Assembly (NCBI RefSeq): GCF_018224955.1
Contig: NZ_JAGTUU010000003.1
Location: 310,001-374,000 of the forward strand
Origin: Thetidibacter halocola
GTDB taxonomy: Bacteria; Pseudomonadota; Alphaproteobacteria; Rhodobacterales; Rhodobacteraceae
Direction: 5' to 3'
Length of the DNA stretch: 64,000 nucleotides
The notes under the pieces are model-generated. The model saw only the letters and a list, made by a program, of their open reading frames with translations, searched no databases and was not told the origin of the DNA. Positions 53,760-63,403 of this stretch are shown here, piece by piece; the stretch's first letter is position 1; the number at the start of each line of letters is the position of its first letter. Made by a program: the position numbers and the translations under genes.

Positions 53760-55226
53760 ATGACGGACCTGCGCGCAATCCGCTTTGCGGCGGTGGAACT
53801 GGACGCCCTGGCGGACATCGAGGGGCACCTGGGAATCACGGTGCCCGCCGCCGGAACCATGAGCCCGGGTGCGCGGCGCCTGAACCGGCTGTGCAAGGGC
53901 GCGCTGGCGCGGCTGTTGGCCTCGGAGGCCTGGGAAAAGGTCAAACCCGGCGAGGGGCATACGCTGTCGCATCCCGCGGGCATGACCTGCGCCGCGTTGC
54001 ACGTGGTCAAGGTCGAACGCCGCCCGGCGCAGGCGGATGCGCGCAAGGCCGGTGCGACGCTGGCGCGGCTGGCGGGCGAGGCGCCGCTGACGGTGCTGGT
54101 CGAGGGGACGGGCCTGCCGGAACAGATCGCGCTGGGGCTGGCGCTGCGCGGCTATGCCTTTACCGCGCGCAAGTCCGAACCGGGCAAGACACCGGCCCCG
54201 GCGGTGCTGATGGTGCGCGACGCGGACGCGGTCGCGCAGGCCGCGGCGCCGGTGCTGGCGGTGGCCGAGGGCGTGTGCTTCACCCGCGACCTGACCTCGG
54301 AACCGGCCAACGTGCTGACCACCACCGAGTTCGCCGCAAGGCTGGAGGCGCTGCGCGGCATTGGCGTCGAGGTCGAGGTGTTGGAGGAGGATCGCCTGAC
54401 CGAACTGGGCATGGGGGCGCTGCTGTGCGTCGGGCAAGGCTCTGACAGCCCATCCAAGGTCGTCATCATGCGCTGGAAGGGCGGCGAGGGCGCGCCGCTG
54501 GCGCTGGTCGGCAAGGGCGTCGTGTTCGACACCGGCGGCATCAGTCTCAAACCTGCGCAGGGCATGGAAGACATGACCATGGACATGGGCGGCGCGGGCG
54601 TCGTGGCCGGGGTGATGAAGGCCCTCGCGCTGCGCAAGGCGCGTGCCAATGTCACCGGCCTTGTCGGGCTGGTCGAGAACATGCCCTCGGGTTCGGCGAC
54701 CCGTCCGGGCGATATCGTGAAATCGATGAAGGGCGACACGATCGAGGTCATCAATACCGATGCCGAAGGGCGTCTGGTGCTGGCCGACGTGCTGTGGCAC
54801 GCGCAGGAAACCGAAAAGCCCGCCGCCATCGTCGACCTGGCGACGCTGACCGGGGCCTGCATCATCGCGCTGGGGCATCACAATGCGGGCGTCTTTGCCA
54901 ATGACGACGCCTTTGCGGCCGATTTCCTCAAGGCGGCGCAGGCCGAGGGCGAGGGCGCTTGGCGCCTGCCAATGGGCCCGGCCTATGACGAGCAGATCAA
55001 GTCGCAGAAGGCGGACATGAAGAACACCGGCGGGCGGCCCGGTGGGGCGGTGACGGCGGCGCAGCTGCTGCAACGCTTCGTGCGGCCGGAAATGCCGTGG
55101 ATTCATCTGGATATCGCGGGCGTGGCGCAGGTCACGTTCGACACCACGCTGGCGCCCAAGGGCGCGACGGGCTGGGGCGTCATGGCGCTGGACCGGCTGG
55201 TTCGGGACAAGTTCGAGAAGGGCTGA
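53760..55226 (+). CDS. pepA: Leucyl aminopeptidase
   Basis: The 488-residue protein has the M17 active-site motif NTDAEGRLVLADVLWHA (about 340-356) and other metal ligands in GVVFDTGGISLKP. It removes N-terminal amino acids from peptides. The A at 53760 begins the ATG; GGGAAAG precedes it. holC follows after 5 bp, an order also known in gammaproteobacteria. Confidence 0.96.
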   Translation: MTDLRAIRFAAVELDALADIEGHLGITVPAAGTMSPGARRLNRLCKGALARLLASEAWEKVKPGEGHTLSHPAGMTCAALHVVKVERRPAQADARKAGATLARLAGEAPLTVLVEGTGLPEQIALGLALRGYAFTARKSEPGKTPAPAVLMVRDADAVAQAAAPVLAVAEGVCFTRDLTSEPANVLTTTEFAARLEALRGIGVEVEVLEEDRLTELGMGALLCVGQGSDSPSKVVIMRWKGGEGAPLALVGKGVVFDTGGISLKPAQGMEDMTMDMGGAGVVAGVMKALALRKARANVTGLVGLVENMPSGSATRPGDIVKSMKGDTIEVINTDAEGRLVLADVLWHAQETEKPAAIVDLATLTGACIIALGHHNAGVFANDDAFAADFLKAAQAEGEGAWRLPMGPAYDEQIKSQKADMKNTGGRPGGAVTAAQLLQRFVRPEMPWIHLDIAGVAQVTFDTTLAPKGATGWGVMALDRLVRDKFEKG

Positions 55227-55231
55227 GGGCC

Positions 55232-55699
55232 GTGGGGGCGGTCTATTTCTACCACCTGACGCGCCAGCCGGTCGAGGTCACGCTGCCCATGCTGCTGGAC
55301 AAGTCGCTGGCGGCGGGCTGGCGCGTGGCGGTGCGCGGCACCGATCCCGCCCGGATGGACTGGCTGGACCAGAAGCTGTGGCTGGGTCCCGAGGAGCAGT
55401 TCCTGCCGCACGGGCTGGCCGGCGGCGATCACGACGCGGATCAGCCGGTGCTGCTGACAGTGGGACCGGGCGAAGCCAACAACCCGGCCTGCCTGATGGC
55501 GATCGACGGGGCCGAGGTGTCGGTCGACGAGGTGCAGCGGCTGGAACGGGTCTGCATCCTGTTTGACGGCCATGACGACTCTGCTCTGGGCGTCGCGCGC
55601 GCTCAATGGAAGGCACTGACCGGGGCGGGGTGCCGGGCGCTGTACTGGTCCGAGGAATCGGGCCGCTGGCAGAAGCTGCGCGAGACGGGCGGGGATTAG
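55232..55699 (+). CDS. holC: DNA polymerase III chi subunit
   Basis: The 155-residue protein shows the chi family pattern: VYFYHLTRQPVEVTLPMLLDK at the start, WLDQKLWLG in the middle (about 44-52), then LPHGLAGG and RVCILFDGHD. Chi links the clamp loader to single-strand-binding protein. It starts at GTG 55232 behind pepA. The stop overlaps the tail of the convergent protease gene by four bases. Confidence 0.92.
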   Translation: MGAVYFYHLTRQPVEVTLPMLLDKSLAAGWRVAVRGTDPARMDWLDQKLWLGPEEQFLPHGLAGGDHDADQPVLLTVGPGEANNPACLMAIDGAEVSVDEVQRLERVCILFDGHDDSALGVARAQWKALTGAGCRALYWSEESGRWQKLRETGGD

Positions 55700-56277
55700 C
55701 GCTCGAGCACCAGCTTGCCGCCGGCGATCTCGATCCGGTCGAAGCGTTGCAGATAGCTCATCCCCAGCAGTGACTTGTCCATCTCGCCCTCGTTGACGTA
55801 GGCCGGCACGCGGGCGTCGGTGAAGGGGCCGACCGCCACCGTGTCCAGCGTGACGGGCGCCGTCCGGACAAGGCCGTTCGCGGTCATAGCCTCGGAGAAA
55901 TAGGCCAACTCGCCCAGTGATAGGCCTGCGCGTTCGGCATCCGCCCTGGTCAGGACCATGGCCGAGGCGCCGGTATCGACGACAAAGCGCACCGGAACGC
56001 CGTTCAGGTCGAGTGTGACGTAGTAGTGGCCGTCCGGTGCGCGGGGCAGTTCGATCCGGCCGGATTCGGCAAAGACCGATTGCTGCGGACGGACTGTCTG
56101 GCGGATGTCGCCCCACAGGCCGATGGCCGCAATCACCCCGATGAAGATCAGCACCCAGGCCGACATCTGGCGCAGCGTCTTGCCCAAGCCCTGTCGGTTC
56201 TCGACGAAGAACCAGAAGGCGATGGCGCAGCCCAGCACCACGAGGTAGATCGCCTGACCGAAATCGTCGCCGTTCAT
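55696..56277 (-). CDS. Membrane-anchored retropepsin-like aspartic protease (TIGR02281 type)
   Basis: The 193-residue protein has two N-terminal membrane segments (about 8-25 and 40-55) and a retroviral-type protease domain (about 78-193) with the active site VVDTGASAMVLT (aspartate near 101) and the C-terminal LLGMSYLQRF flap-side motif. Such single-domain proteases work as dimers in the periplasm; the substrate is unknown. It overlaps holC tail to tail by four bases. Confidence 0.88.
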   Translation of the reverse strand: MNGDDFGQAIYLVVLGCAIAFWFFVENRQGLGKTLRQMSAWVLIFIGVIAAIGLWGDIRQTVRPQQSVFAESGRIELPRAPDGHYYVTLDLNGVPVRFVVDTGASAMVLTRADAERAGLSLGELAYFSEAMTANGLVRTAPVTLDTVAVGPFTDARVPAYVNEGEMDKSLLGMSYLQRFDRIEIAGGKLVLER

Positions 56278-56333
56278 GCCGCCGCTCCTTCTGACAAGGG
56301 AAAGATAGGGGCGCTTGCGCGGAATTTCGAGCC

Positions 56334-56954
56334 TCAGAGCGCGCCGAAACCGAACGCGCGCAGCCCGTCCAGCACGAATTGCACCGAAAGCGCGGCCAGC
56401 AGCATCCCCAGGAGCCGCGTGACGACGACGATTCCCGTCCGGCCCAGCGCCCGTTCGATCAGTCCCGCCAGCAGGAACATCACCATCACGATGGCCAGGA
56501 CCGAGACCATGACGCCCATGATCCCCGCCATTTCCAGCGCGCTGTCGGACTGGCCCGCGAGCAGGATCATCGTAGCGATGGCGCCCGGGCCCGCGATCAG
56601 CGGAATGGCGATGGGAAAGACCGAGGGGTCGGGCATGTCCTCGGGCTCGACCTTGTCCTCGCGTCGCTTGGTGCGGCGCTCGAACAGCATGTCGAGGGCG
56701 GTCAGGAACAGCAGGATTCCACCCGCGATGCGGAAGGCCGGCATGGAGATGCCGATGAAGCCCAAGACCGCCTCGCCGAGGAAGGCGAACAGCGTCAGCA
56801 CCGCGAAGGCCGTGATGCAGGCGCGCAAGGCCACGGCGCGGCGATGGCGCGCGTCGGCGCCCGCGGTCAGCGCGATGAAGATCGGCGTGAGGCCGATCGG
56901 GTCGATCACGACAAAGAGCGTCGCAAAGGCCGTTATGAGCGCGGCGGTGTCCAT
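56334..56954 (-). CDS. MarC family integral membrane protein
   Basis: The 206-residue protein has six membrane segments and the MarC pattern: FATLFVVIDPIGLTPIFIALT at the start and PLIAGPGAIATMI in the middle (about 110-122). The family, once linked to multidrug resistance, has no settled function. It stands 56 bp upstream of the aspartic protease gene on the same strand. Confidence 0.92.
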   Translation of the reverse strand: MDTAALITAFATLFVVIDPIGLTPIFIALTAGADARHRRAVALRACITAFAVLTLFAFLGEAVLGFIGISMPAFRIAGGILLFLTALDMLFERRTKRREDKVEPEDMPDPSVFPIAIPLIAGPGAIATMILLAGQSDSALEMAGIMGVMVSVLAIVMVMFLLAGLIERALGRTGIVVVTRLLGMLLAALSVQFVLDGLRAFGFGAL

Positions 56955-57249
56955 GGGCCGGGCCTAGCCGGGCGCACCGGCGGAGTCCAGCGGCCGAGGC
57001 CGCTGCCGTCGTGCGGCCCCAGTTGCGCAGGATCCTCTGGACGCGGAAGCAGGAAAAGACGAGCGGTCGAACATCCTGTCGCCGAAATGGTCGTCCATCT
57101 GAGCCTAGTGCACGCCGGGCAAGGTCAGGCGGCTTTGGTCATGGCCTTGCGCGATGGCCCAGCGGCGCGCCGTAGGCACGTCCCGTGGATAGCCGACGTG
57201 CCGACCCTCGGGAAAAATCGGGGAAGGCAGTTACCGGTCGCGTGAACGG
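56955..57249. other. 295-base gap without a supported gene
   Basis: Between marC and the ABC-F gene (both minus) I find only a GC-rich hairpin at 56988-57005 (CAGCGGCC/GGCCGCTG). A 52-codon plus-strand frame (57087-57245) has no ribosome-binding site and is probably chance. Confidence 0.4.
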
Positions 57250-59103
57250 CTACGCGCTTTCTGCGGCGTCGAGTTTCTCGGCAGCGGCCTCCCACATGGC
57301 CTCGGCGCGGGCGAGGCCTTCCATGACCTCGGCGTATTTGCGGTTCCAGACCTCGAGCTCGCCCACCTTTTCGGGCTCGTAGAGCGCGGGATCGGCAAGT
57401 TTTTTCGCCAGCCTGCCGCGCATCTCCTCGATCTTGGTCACGCGATCCTCGCAGCGGCGGAGCTCCGCCCGCAGTTCGAGAATCACGTCACGAGACGGGC
57501 GTTTCGGTTTGGAATCGTTTGGTTTCTGAGCCTTCTTTTGGTCCTTTTCAGAGATCAGCAGCAGGGCGCGATAGGTGTCGAGATCGTCCTCGTAGGGCGC
57601 CACGCCACCATCCGAGACCAGCCAGAGCCGGTCTGCCACCATGCCCAGCAGGTGCATGTCGTGGCTGACAAGGATCACCGCGCCGGAATAGGCGGTGAGC
57701 GCCTCGACCAGCGCCTCGCGGCTTTCGATGTCGAGGTGGTTGGTCGGTTCGTCGAGGATCAGCAGGTGTGGCGCATCAAGCGTTGCCAGCAACAGCGACA
57801 GGCGCGCCTTCTGACCGCCGGACAGGCGTGCGACCTCGGTTTCCGCCTGCGCCGCCATCAGGCCGAAGCCCGCGAGGCGCGCCCGCAACTGCGCCGGCGC
57901 TGTTCCGGAGCGTTCGCGTTGCAGGTGTTGCAGGGGCGTTTCGTCCAGGTGAAGTTCGTCGACCTGGTGCTGGGCGAAATAGCCGATGCGCAGCTTGCTG
58001 GAGGTGGTCATGCGCCCCTCGATCAGCGGCAGGCGGCCGGACAGCAGTTTCGACAGGGTCGACTTGCCCTGGCCGTTGCGGCCCAGCAGCGCGATGCGGT
58101 CATCCTGGTCGATTCGCAGGTTCATCTTTCGAAGGATGATCTTTTCGCCATAACCCGTTGCGCCACCTTCGATATTGATGATCGGCGGGCTGAGTTCCTC
58201 GGGTTGGGGGAAGGTGAAGACGCGCTTGGCGGCCTCCTCTGGCGCGGTGATCATCTCCATCCGCTCGATCATCTTCAGGCGGGCCTGCGCCTGCTTGGCC
58301 TTGCTGGCCTTGGCGCGGAACCGGTCGACGAAACCTTGCAGATGGGCGCGGCGTTCCTGCTGTTTCTTTGCCGTGGCGGTCTGCTGGGCGCGCTTTTCTG
58401 CGCGCTGCCGGACAAAGCCGTCATAGGGCACGCCGTAATAGGTCAGCCCACGATCCTCGAGATGCAGGATCGAGCCCACCGCGCGGTTCAGCAGGCCGCG
58501 GTCGTGGCTGATGATTATGACGGTGTGTGGATAGCGCGCGAGGTAGCTTTCCAGCCAGAGCGCGCCTTCGAGGTCGAGATAGTTCGTCGGTTCATCCAGC
58601 AGGAGCAGGTCGGGCCGGGCGAAGAGCACGCCGGCCAGCGCCACGCGCATCCGCCAGCCGCCGGAAAAGGCGCTGCACGGCATCAGCTGTTGTTCCGGGT
58701 CGAAACCAAGGCCACGCAGGATGGTGGCGGCGCGCGCCTCGGCCGACCAAGCGTCGATATCGGCAAGCCTGGTCTGGATCTCGGCCATGCGGTTGCCGGT
58801 CGCGTCCTCGGCCTCGGCCATCAGCGCGGCGCGTTCGGTGTCGGCGGCCAGAACCGTGTCGATCAGCGAGACCTCTGTGGCGGGCACTTCCTGCGCGACG
58901 CCGCCGATCTTGGCGCGCGAGGGCAGCGTGATCTCGCCGCCATCCAGAGTCAGTTCGCCCCGTATGAGGCGGAAGAGCGTGGTCTTTCCCGCGCCATTGG
59001 CGCCGACCAGGCCCACCTTGTGACCTTCGGGAATCGTGGCGGAGGCGCCCTCGAACAGGGGGCGGCCCTCGACGGAATAGGAGATGGAGTCGATGCGCAA
59101 CAT
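57250..59103 (-). CDS. ABC-F family ATPase (ribosome-associated, YheS/Uup-like)
   Basis: The 617-residue protein has two ATP-binding cassettes: first Walker [12 protein letters not shown], signature FSGGWRMR and Walker [15 protein letters not shown]; second [19 protein letters not shown] and [14 protein letters not shown]. The linker (about 240-315) is basic and helical and the C-terminal extension (about 520-617) is a coiled coil. There are no membrane segments, so it is a translation factor type, not a transporter. Which paralogue cannot be settled without a tree. Confidence 0.93.
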   Translation of the reverse strand: MLRIDSISYSVEGRPLFEGASATIPEGHKVGLVGANGAGKTTLFRLIRGELTLDGGEITLPSRAKIGGVAQEVPATEVSLIDTVLAADTERAALMAEAEDATGNRMAEIQTRLADIDAWSAEARAATILRGLGFDPEQQLMPCSAFSGGWRMRVALAGVLFARPDLLLLDEPTNYLDLEGALWLESYLARYPHTVIIISHDRGLLNRAVGSILHLEDRGLTYYGVPYDGFVRQRAEKRAQQTATAKKQQERRAHLQGFVDRFRAKASKAKQAQARLKMIERMEMITAPEEAAKRVFTFPQPEELSPPIINIEGGATGYGEKIILRKMNLRIDQDDRIALLGRNGQGKSTLSKLLSGRLPLIEGRMTTSSKLRIGYFAQHQVDELHLDETPLQHLQRERSGTAPAQLRARLAGFGLMAAQAETEVARLSGGQKARLSLLLATLDAPHLLILDEPTNHLDIESREALVEALTAYSGAVILVSHDMHLLGMVADRLWLVSDGGVAPYEDDLDTYRALLLISEKDQKKAQKPNDSKPKRPSRDVILELRAELRRCEDRVTKIEEMRGRLAKKLADPALYEPEKVGELEVWNRKYAEVMEGLARAEAMWEAAAEKLDAAESA

Positions 59104-59232
59104 GGGCGCGGCTTAGCAGAGGCCGCAGGGGGGCGCCAGCGGCGCGGCAAGGGGTTTCCAATCGCTGCGCCCCATGCTAACGCCGCGCCCAATCGGCCGG
59201 GCTTGTCCGGCCTGTCACAATGGAGCGAACCC

Positions 59233-59655
59233 ATGGCAATCGAACGCACTCTGTCGATCATCAAGCCCGACGCCACCCGCCGCAACCTGACCGGCAAGAT
59301 CAACGCCAAGTTCGAGGATGCGGGCCTGCGCATCGTCGCGCAGAAGCGCATCCACCTGACCAAGGCGCAGGCCGGCGAGTTCTACAAGGTTCACGCCGCG
59401 CGCCCGTTCTATGACGAACTGTGCGAGTTCATGGCGTCCGAACCGGTCGTCGTGCAGGTGCTGGAAGGCGAAGGCGCCATCGCGAAGAATCGCGAAGTGA
59501 TGGGCGCCACCAACCCGGCCGACGCGGCCCCGGGCACGATCCGCGCCGAATTCGCGGAATCGGTTGGCGAAAATTCGGTTCATGGGTCGGACGCACCGGA
59601 CACCGCAGCCGGAGAGATCGCGTATTTCTTCTCGGGCCTCGAACTGGTGGGCTGA
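59233..59655 (+). CDS. ndk: Nucleoside diphosphate kinase
   Basis: The 140-residue protein has the active-site histidine in [20 protein letters not shown] (near 118) and the nucleotide site [15 protein letters not shown] at the start. It balances nucleoside triphosphates through a phosphohistidine. ATG 59233 follows GGAGCG. A strong terminator follows the stop. Confidence 0.98.
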   Translation: MAIERTLSIIKPDATRRNLTGKINAKFEDAGLRIVAQKRIHLTKAQAGEFYKVHAARPFYDELCEFMASEPVVVQVLEGEGAIAKNREVMGATNPADAAPGTIRAEFAESVGENSVHGSDAPDTAAGEIAYFFSGLELVG

Positions 59656-59677
59656 GCCACACCGCTTCCTCGGATCG

Positions 59678-59706
59678 GAAAGGCGCCCCGCGGGGCGCCT
59701 TTTTGT
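59678..59706. terminator. Bidirectional intrinsic terminator after ndk
   Basis: A perfect palindromic stem (AGGCGCCCCG and its complement, 59681-59700), flanked by AAA on the left and a T-run on the right, can end ndk and the convergent TfoX-domain gene. Confidence 0.9.
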
Positions 59707-59719
59707 TTTGGCGGCGGGG

Positions 59720-60058
59720 TCAGGGGCGGATGCCGAAGTCGCGCAGGAAGGCGGTGAGGTCGGGCGGCAGGGCGCCGTCCTGTCCCGCGGCGCCGGCCTT
59801 GATCGCGTCAAAGCGTTCCCGCAGGGCGGCTTTTTCGGCGCCCTTGCAATCGTTCCAGGGACGGCCCTGCAACGCCATGACCAGGACGTAATAGCCGATG
59901 AAATGGGGTTTTTCGCCTGCGGCCAGCAGACGGGCATAGGCCCGGTCGGCACCGAGGGCGCGCAAGTCCTCGGCCGAGCGAATGCCGGCGCGTGCCATCG
60001 CTGCCTCTGTTGCCGGGCCGAGGTTGCGGATGGAGGAAACCGGCGTGGTCATGGTCAC
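59720..60058 (-). CDS. TfoX C-terminal domain protein
   Basis: The 112-residue protein is a stand-alone TfoX/Sxy C-terminal domain: SIRNLGPATEAAMARAGI with helix-hairpin-helix character, then SAEDLRALGADRAYARL and FIGYYVLVMALQGRPW. Full Sxy proteins control competence together with CRP, but this short form lacks the N-terminal domain and its role is unknown. The start may be the second methionine (60052). Confidence 0.8.
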   Translation of the reverse strand: MTMTTPVSSIRNLGPATEAAMARAGIRSAEDLRALGADRAYARLLAAGEKPHFIGYYVLVMALQGRPWNDCKGAEKAALRERFDAIKAGAAGQDGALPPDLTAFLRDFGIRP

Positions 60059-60109
60059 GCGGTCGAGGTTCGGCGGCGGATGCCGCCCCGAGTGGGGCGC
60101 AAGTGCCGT

Positions 60110-61294
60110 TCAGGCATCGGCGAGTCCCTTTGCGAAGTCGCACAGAGTATGCACGGCTTCCCAAAGGCGGTCATCCTCGACCGTGAGGGCCACGCGAATG
60201 TGACCGGCGGCGGAGCGGCCAAAGCTTTCGCCCGGCATGACGGCGATGCGGTGCTGATCGAGCAGGCGTTCGGCGAAGTCGCGGCCCGATAGACCGGTCT
60301 TGCGGATGTCGAGCATCAGATACATGGCCCCCTGGGAGGGGATGACACCGACGATGTCCTGCTTTTCCAGCGCGTCGAGGATGATCTGGCGGCGGCGGTG
60401 GAACGGTTCGGCAACGGCCTGTTCGGCGGATTCGCCCTGTGACAGGGCAAAGACGGCCGCATCCTGGATATAGCCGGGCACACCGTAGGTGGTGCAGGTG
60501 GCGAGGTCGATCAGGGAGCCGATCGCATCCTCCGGCCCGACGAGCCAACCGATGCGCGAGCCGGTCATCGCGTGGCTTTTCGACAGCGAGCCGATCACCA
60601 GCGTGCGCCGCGCCATGCCGGGCAGGGCGCGCGGGCTGAGATGGCTGCCCTGCCAGACCTGCGTGTCGTAGACCTCGTCCGACAGGAGCCACATGTCGCG
60701 CGCCTGCACCACGGAGGCCAGCGCCTCGAGCGTGAGGCGGGGATAGACTGCGCCGGTCGGGTTGTTCGGCGTGTTGACCAACAGGCTGGTGGCGCGGAAA
60801 TCGGCGGCCAGCCTGTGCACCTCTGCCGGATCGGGCAGAAAACCCCGTTCCGCGCGGGTGCGGATGGCGACCGGATGGGCCGAGGCGGCGCGGATCGTGC
60901 CGGGATAGGTGGCGTAATATGGATCGACGAACAAGGCCGCGTCGCCCGGCGTGCAGGCGGCCATGTGCGCGGCAAAGAGCGCGGCCTGGCCGCCAGGCGT
61001 GACAAGCACGTTCTCGCGCGTGGTGGGCACGCCGGTGCGGGCCTGAACCCGGTCGGCGATGGTCTCGCGCAGGGCATCGGTGCCCGGCACGCTGGCATAT
61101 CCGGTATGGCCCGCCCGAGCGGCCCGGTGCATGGCCTCGAGAATCGTCGGGTCGGTGGTGATGTCGTGTTCGCCAATGGTGAGCTCGGTGACCTGCTGGC
61201 CGTCGCGCACCATGGCGCGGGCGCGATAGAACACCTCCCACCCGTCAGAGCCGTCTTCGTTCAGCCGCGCAACGCGGTTCGAGAGCTTGGGCAT
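60110..61294 (-). CDS. PLP-dependent class I/II aminotransferase
   Basis: The 394-residue protein has fold type I aminotransferase features: NTPNNPTGAVYP, DEVYDTQVW and the cofactor lysine in GSLSKSHAMTGSRIGWLVG (near 235), with the substrate arginine in HIRVALTVED. The amino-acid specificity cannot be read from sequence. It is divergent from the terminase region by 272 bp, which contains a candidate promoter for the plus-strand cluster. Confidence 0.92.
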   Translation of the reverse strand: MPKLSNRVARLNEDGSDGWEVFYRARAMVRDGQQVTELTIGEHDITTDPTILEAMHRAARAGHTGYASVPGTDALRETIADRVQARTGVPTTRENVLVTPGGQAALFAAHMAACTPGDAALFVDPYYATYPGTIRAASAHPVAIRTRAERGFLPDPAEVHRLAADFRATSLLVNTPNNPTGAVYPRLTLEALASVVQARDMWLLSDEVYDTQVWQGSHLSPRALPGMARRTLVIGSLSKSHAMTGSRIGWLVGPEDAIGSLIDLATCTTYGVPGYIQDAAVFALSQGESAEQAVAEPFHRRRQIILDALEKQDIVGVIPSQGAMYLMLDIRKTGLSGRDFAERLLDQHRIAVMPGESFGRSAAGHIRVALTVEDDRLWEAVHTLCDFAKGLADA

Positions 61295-61429
61295 GCGACC
61301 CTCCTCAATTGCGGTCGTTCTTGCCAGAGCCGGCCCCGCCCGGCAAGCGCACCGAACGATGCGGTTTTCTATCTGATTGCCACCTTAGAAAGGGTAAACG
61401 GTTTCAGATATTTGCGTTCGCTGGTGGCT

Positions 61430-61458
61430 TTGACAGACAGGGCAATCGCGGCTAGCGT
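61430..61458 (+). promoter_or_regulatory. Candidate promoter of the GTA/terminase cluster
   Basis: TTGACA (61430-61435) and TAGCGT (61453-61458) are 17 bases apart, about 110 bases before the first gene of the cluster. The -35 is a consensus match, the -10 is weaker. No other motif was recognised in 61295-61566. Confidence 0.45.
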
Positions 61459-61566
61459 CCATCCATGCTGGACGTGTCGGCATGTGGAACAGGCCGGGCG
61501 AAGATCCGATCCGCATCACCGCCGCTTACCTGGAGGGGAGACCTACAGGCAAGAAAGGTGTCGAGC

Positions 61567-61926
61567 ATGGAAGAGCAGAACGAAGACCGGACGCTGATCC
61601 GGGCCAGCAGCCGCCTGAGACGGCTGGAATCAGAACGGGATGACATCGCCGAGATGCTGGCGACCATCCGCGAAGATATCCGCGATCTGAGAACGCGGAT
61701 CCGGCAGGGCGAAGTTTCCAGGAGTGCAGAGGACGCGAAGTTGATGGCGGACATCCGCTACTGGCTGCGTGCGTCGCGGGAAACGGAGGCCGAGATTGAA
61801 GACATCAGGCGCAAGGAAGAGGGAATCGTCGGGGAATACGGATTGGACCTCGAACAGGCATGCGTTGCGGTCCGGTGCCAGCTTGATAGCCTCCGCGCCT
61901 GCTGCGGTGCAGGAGAGGTTTCTTGA
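61567..61926 (+). CDS. Probable GTA small terminase subunit (g1-like)
   Basis: The 119-residue protein is mainly a coiled coil (about 10-45, SSRLRRLESERDDIAEMLAT) with a short helical C-terminus (DLEQACVAVRCQLDSLRA). Its size, coiled coil and place immediately before the large terminase match gene g1 of Rhodobacter-type gene transfer agents, which encodes the small terminase. ATG 61567 follows AGAAAGG; upstream starts are less likely. Its end overlaps the large terminase start. Sequence similarity alone is weak, so the call depends on position. Confidence 0.6.
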   Translation: MEEQNEDRTLIRASSRLRRLESERDDIAEMLATIREDIRDLRTRIRQGEVSRSAEDAKLMADIRYWLRASRETEAEIEDIRRKEEGIVGEYGLDLEQACVAVRCQLDSLRACCGAGEVS

Positions 61927-63202
61927 CGGTCTGACCACCGGGGAGCGCATCGCGCTCCCCTACCTGTTCGAATTCTGGGCGCATCCGCACCAGCTGCCGC
62001 CGGATGGTTTCTGGCGGTCCTGGGTGATCCTGGGCGGGCGCGGCGCGGGAAAGACGCGGGCGGGCGCCGAATGGGTGCGATCCCAGGTCGAGGGCGCGCG
62101 GCCGCTGTCGCCGGGGCGCTGCAAGCGGCTGGCGCTGATCGGCGAGACGCTGGACCAGGCGCGCGAGGTGATGATCTTTGGCGACAGCGGGATCATGGCC
62201 TGTTCGCCGCCTGACCGGAAACCGAAATGGGTGGCGTCGCGGCGCTGCCTCGTCTGGCCGAACGGGGCGGAGGCGATGGTCTATTCCGCCTTCGACCCTG
62301 AATCGCTACGGGGGCCGCAGTTTGATGGCGCCTGGGTGGATGAACTGGCGAAATGGCCCAAGGCGCGCGAGACCTGGGACATGCTGCAATTCGGGCTGCG
62401 GCTGGGGGATGACCCTAAGGTCTGCGTGACGACGACGCCGCGCAATGTCGATGTGCTGAAGGAATTGCTGGAGCTGCCGTCCTCGGTGGTGACCCATGCG
62501 CCGACCGAGGCGAACCGGGCGCACCTGGCGGAGTCCTTCCTCGAGGAGGTGCGGGCGCGCTATGCGAACACGCGGCTGGGGATGCAGGAACTGGACGGCG
62601 TGCTGGTCGACACGGTCGATGGCGCGCTGTGGTCGCGCGAGATGTTCCGGCCCGCGGGGCGGGTTCCCGATCTGGATAGGGTCGTTGTGGCGGTCGATCC
62701 GCCGGCGGGGACGGGCAAGGCGGCGGATGAATGCGGGATCGTGGTGGCCGGTGTGGTCATGCAGGGCAAGCCGCATGAATGGCGCGCCTATGTGCTGGAG
62801 GATGCCTCGGTCCAGGGGGTGTCTCCGACCGGATGGGCCACGGCGGCAGTCGAGGCGGCGCGGCGCTGGGACGCGCAGCGGGTGGTCTACGAGGCCAACC
62901 AGGGCGGCGCGATGGTGGGCACGGTGCTGCAACAGGTCGACCCGGGCGTGGCGCTGAAGGCGGTGCATGCCTCGGACGGCAAGAGCGCGCGGGCCGAGCC
63001 GGTGGCGGCGCTGTATGAGCAGGGCCGGGTGTTCCACGCGGCGGGTCTGGGGCGGCTGGAGGCGCAGATGCAACTGATGACGCAGCGCGGCTTCGAGGGG
63101 CAGGGCAGCCCGGACCGGGTGGACGCGCTGGTCTGGGCGGTGACGGAGTTGATGCTGGGGCGGGGGGGGATGGCGTCGCCGAGGGCAAGGACGTTAGGGT
63201 GA
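61883..63202 (+). CDS. Terminase large subunit, gene transfer agent type (g2-like)
   Basis: The 439-residue protein has the packaging ATPase motif LGGRGAGKTRAGAEW (about 47-61), Walker B GAWVDELAKW and the RNase-H-like nuclease with aspartates in VVVAVDPPAG and SPDRVDALVWA. The N-terminal LPYLFEFWAHPHQLPP stretch is typical of Rhodobacterales GTA terminases. No ATG fits: TTG 61883 matches the expected N-terminus, while ATG 61769 would add 38 residues that lie mostly inside g1. A prophage terminase is possible, but no integrase is seen. The C-terminus looks complete. Confidence 0.88.
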   Translation: MIASAPAAVQERFLDGLTTGERIALPYLFEFWAHPHQLPPDGFWRSWVILGGRGAGKTRAGAEWVRSQVEGARPLSPGRCKRLALIGETLDQAREVMIFGDSGIMACSPPDRKPKWVASRRCLVWPNGAEAMVYSAFDPESLRGPQFDGAWVDELAKWPKARETWDMLQFGLRLGDDPKVCVTTTPRNVDVLKELLELPSSVVTHAPTEANRAHLAESFLEEVRARYANTRLGMQELDGVLVDTVDGALWSREMFRPAGRVPDLDRVVVAVDPPAGTGKAADECGIVVAGVVMQGKPHEWRAYVLEDASVQGVSPTGWATAAVEAARRWDAQRVVYEANQGGAMVGTVLQQVDPGVALKAVHASDGKSARAEPVAALYEQGRVFHAAGLGRLEAQMQLMTQRGFEGQGSPDRVDALVWAVTELMLGRGGMASPRARTLG

Positions 63203-63403
63203 GGAATTACAATTTTCAAGGACCAAGGCGAATGTTTTGGTCCTGTTCTATCATGAGATAACGAATTCTTTGCGGCAAATGGATCTTGCAGCCTTTCATT
63301 CTTCAATTTGTCATAATGTAGCTAGTTGATTAGGAACTCTAAAATTTTCAATACGGTGGGCAGAGGGTGGGGTTTATTGATGGAAATACTTGCGCGGCTC
63401 AGG
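63203..63403. other. AT-rich stretch after the terminase gene
   Basis: Hand counts give about 33-40% G+C per 60 bases, against about 65-70% in the terminase. It holds an 8-bp stem, AGGACCAA (63219-63226) with TTGGTCCT (63237-63244), that could end transcription. No gene is visible. Confidence 0.6.

Noticed and set aside
57087-57245. 52-codon plus-strand frame in the marC/ABC-F gap
   Set aside because: It has no ribosome-binding site, no similarity and a GC-rich composition in which chance frames are common.
57538-59232. Plus-strand extension of the ndk frame
   Set aside because: It is antisense to the ABC-F gene. ndk starts at 59233, where the family N-terminus and a ribosome-binding site are.
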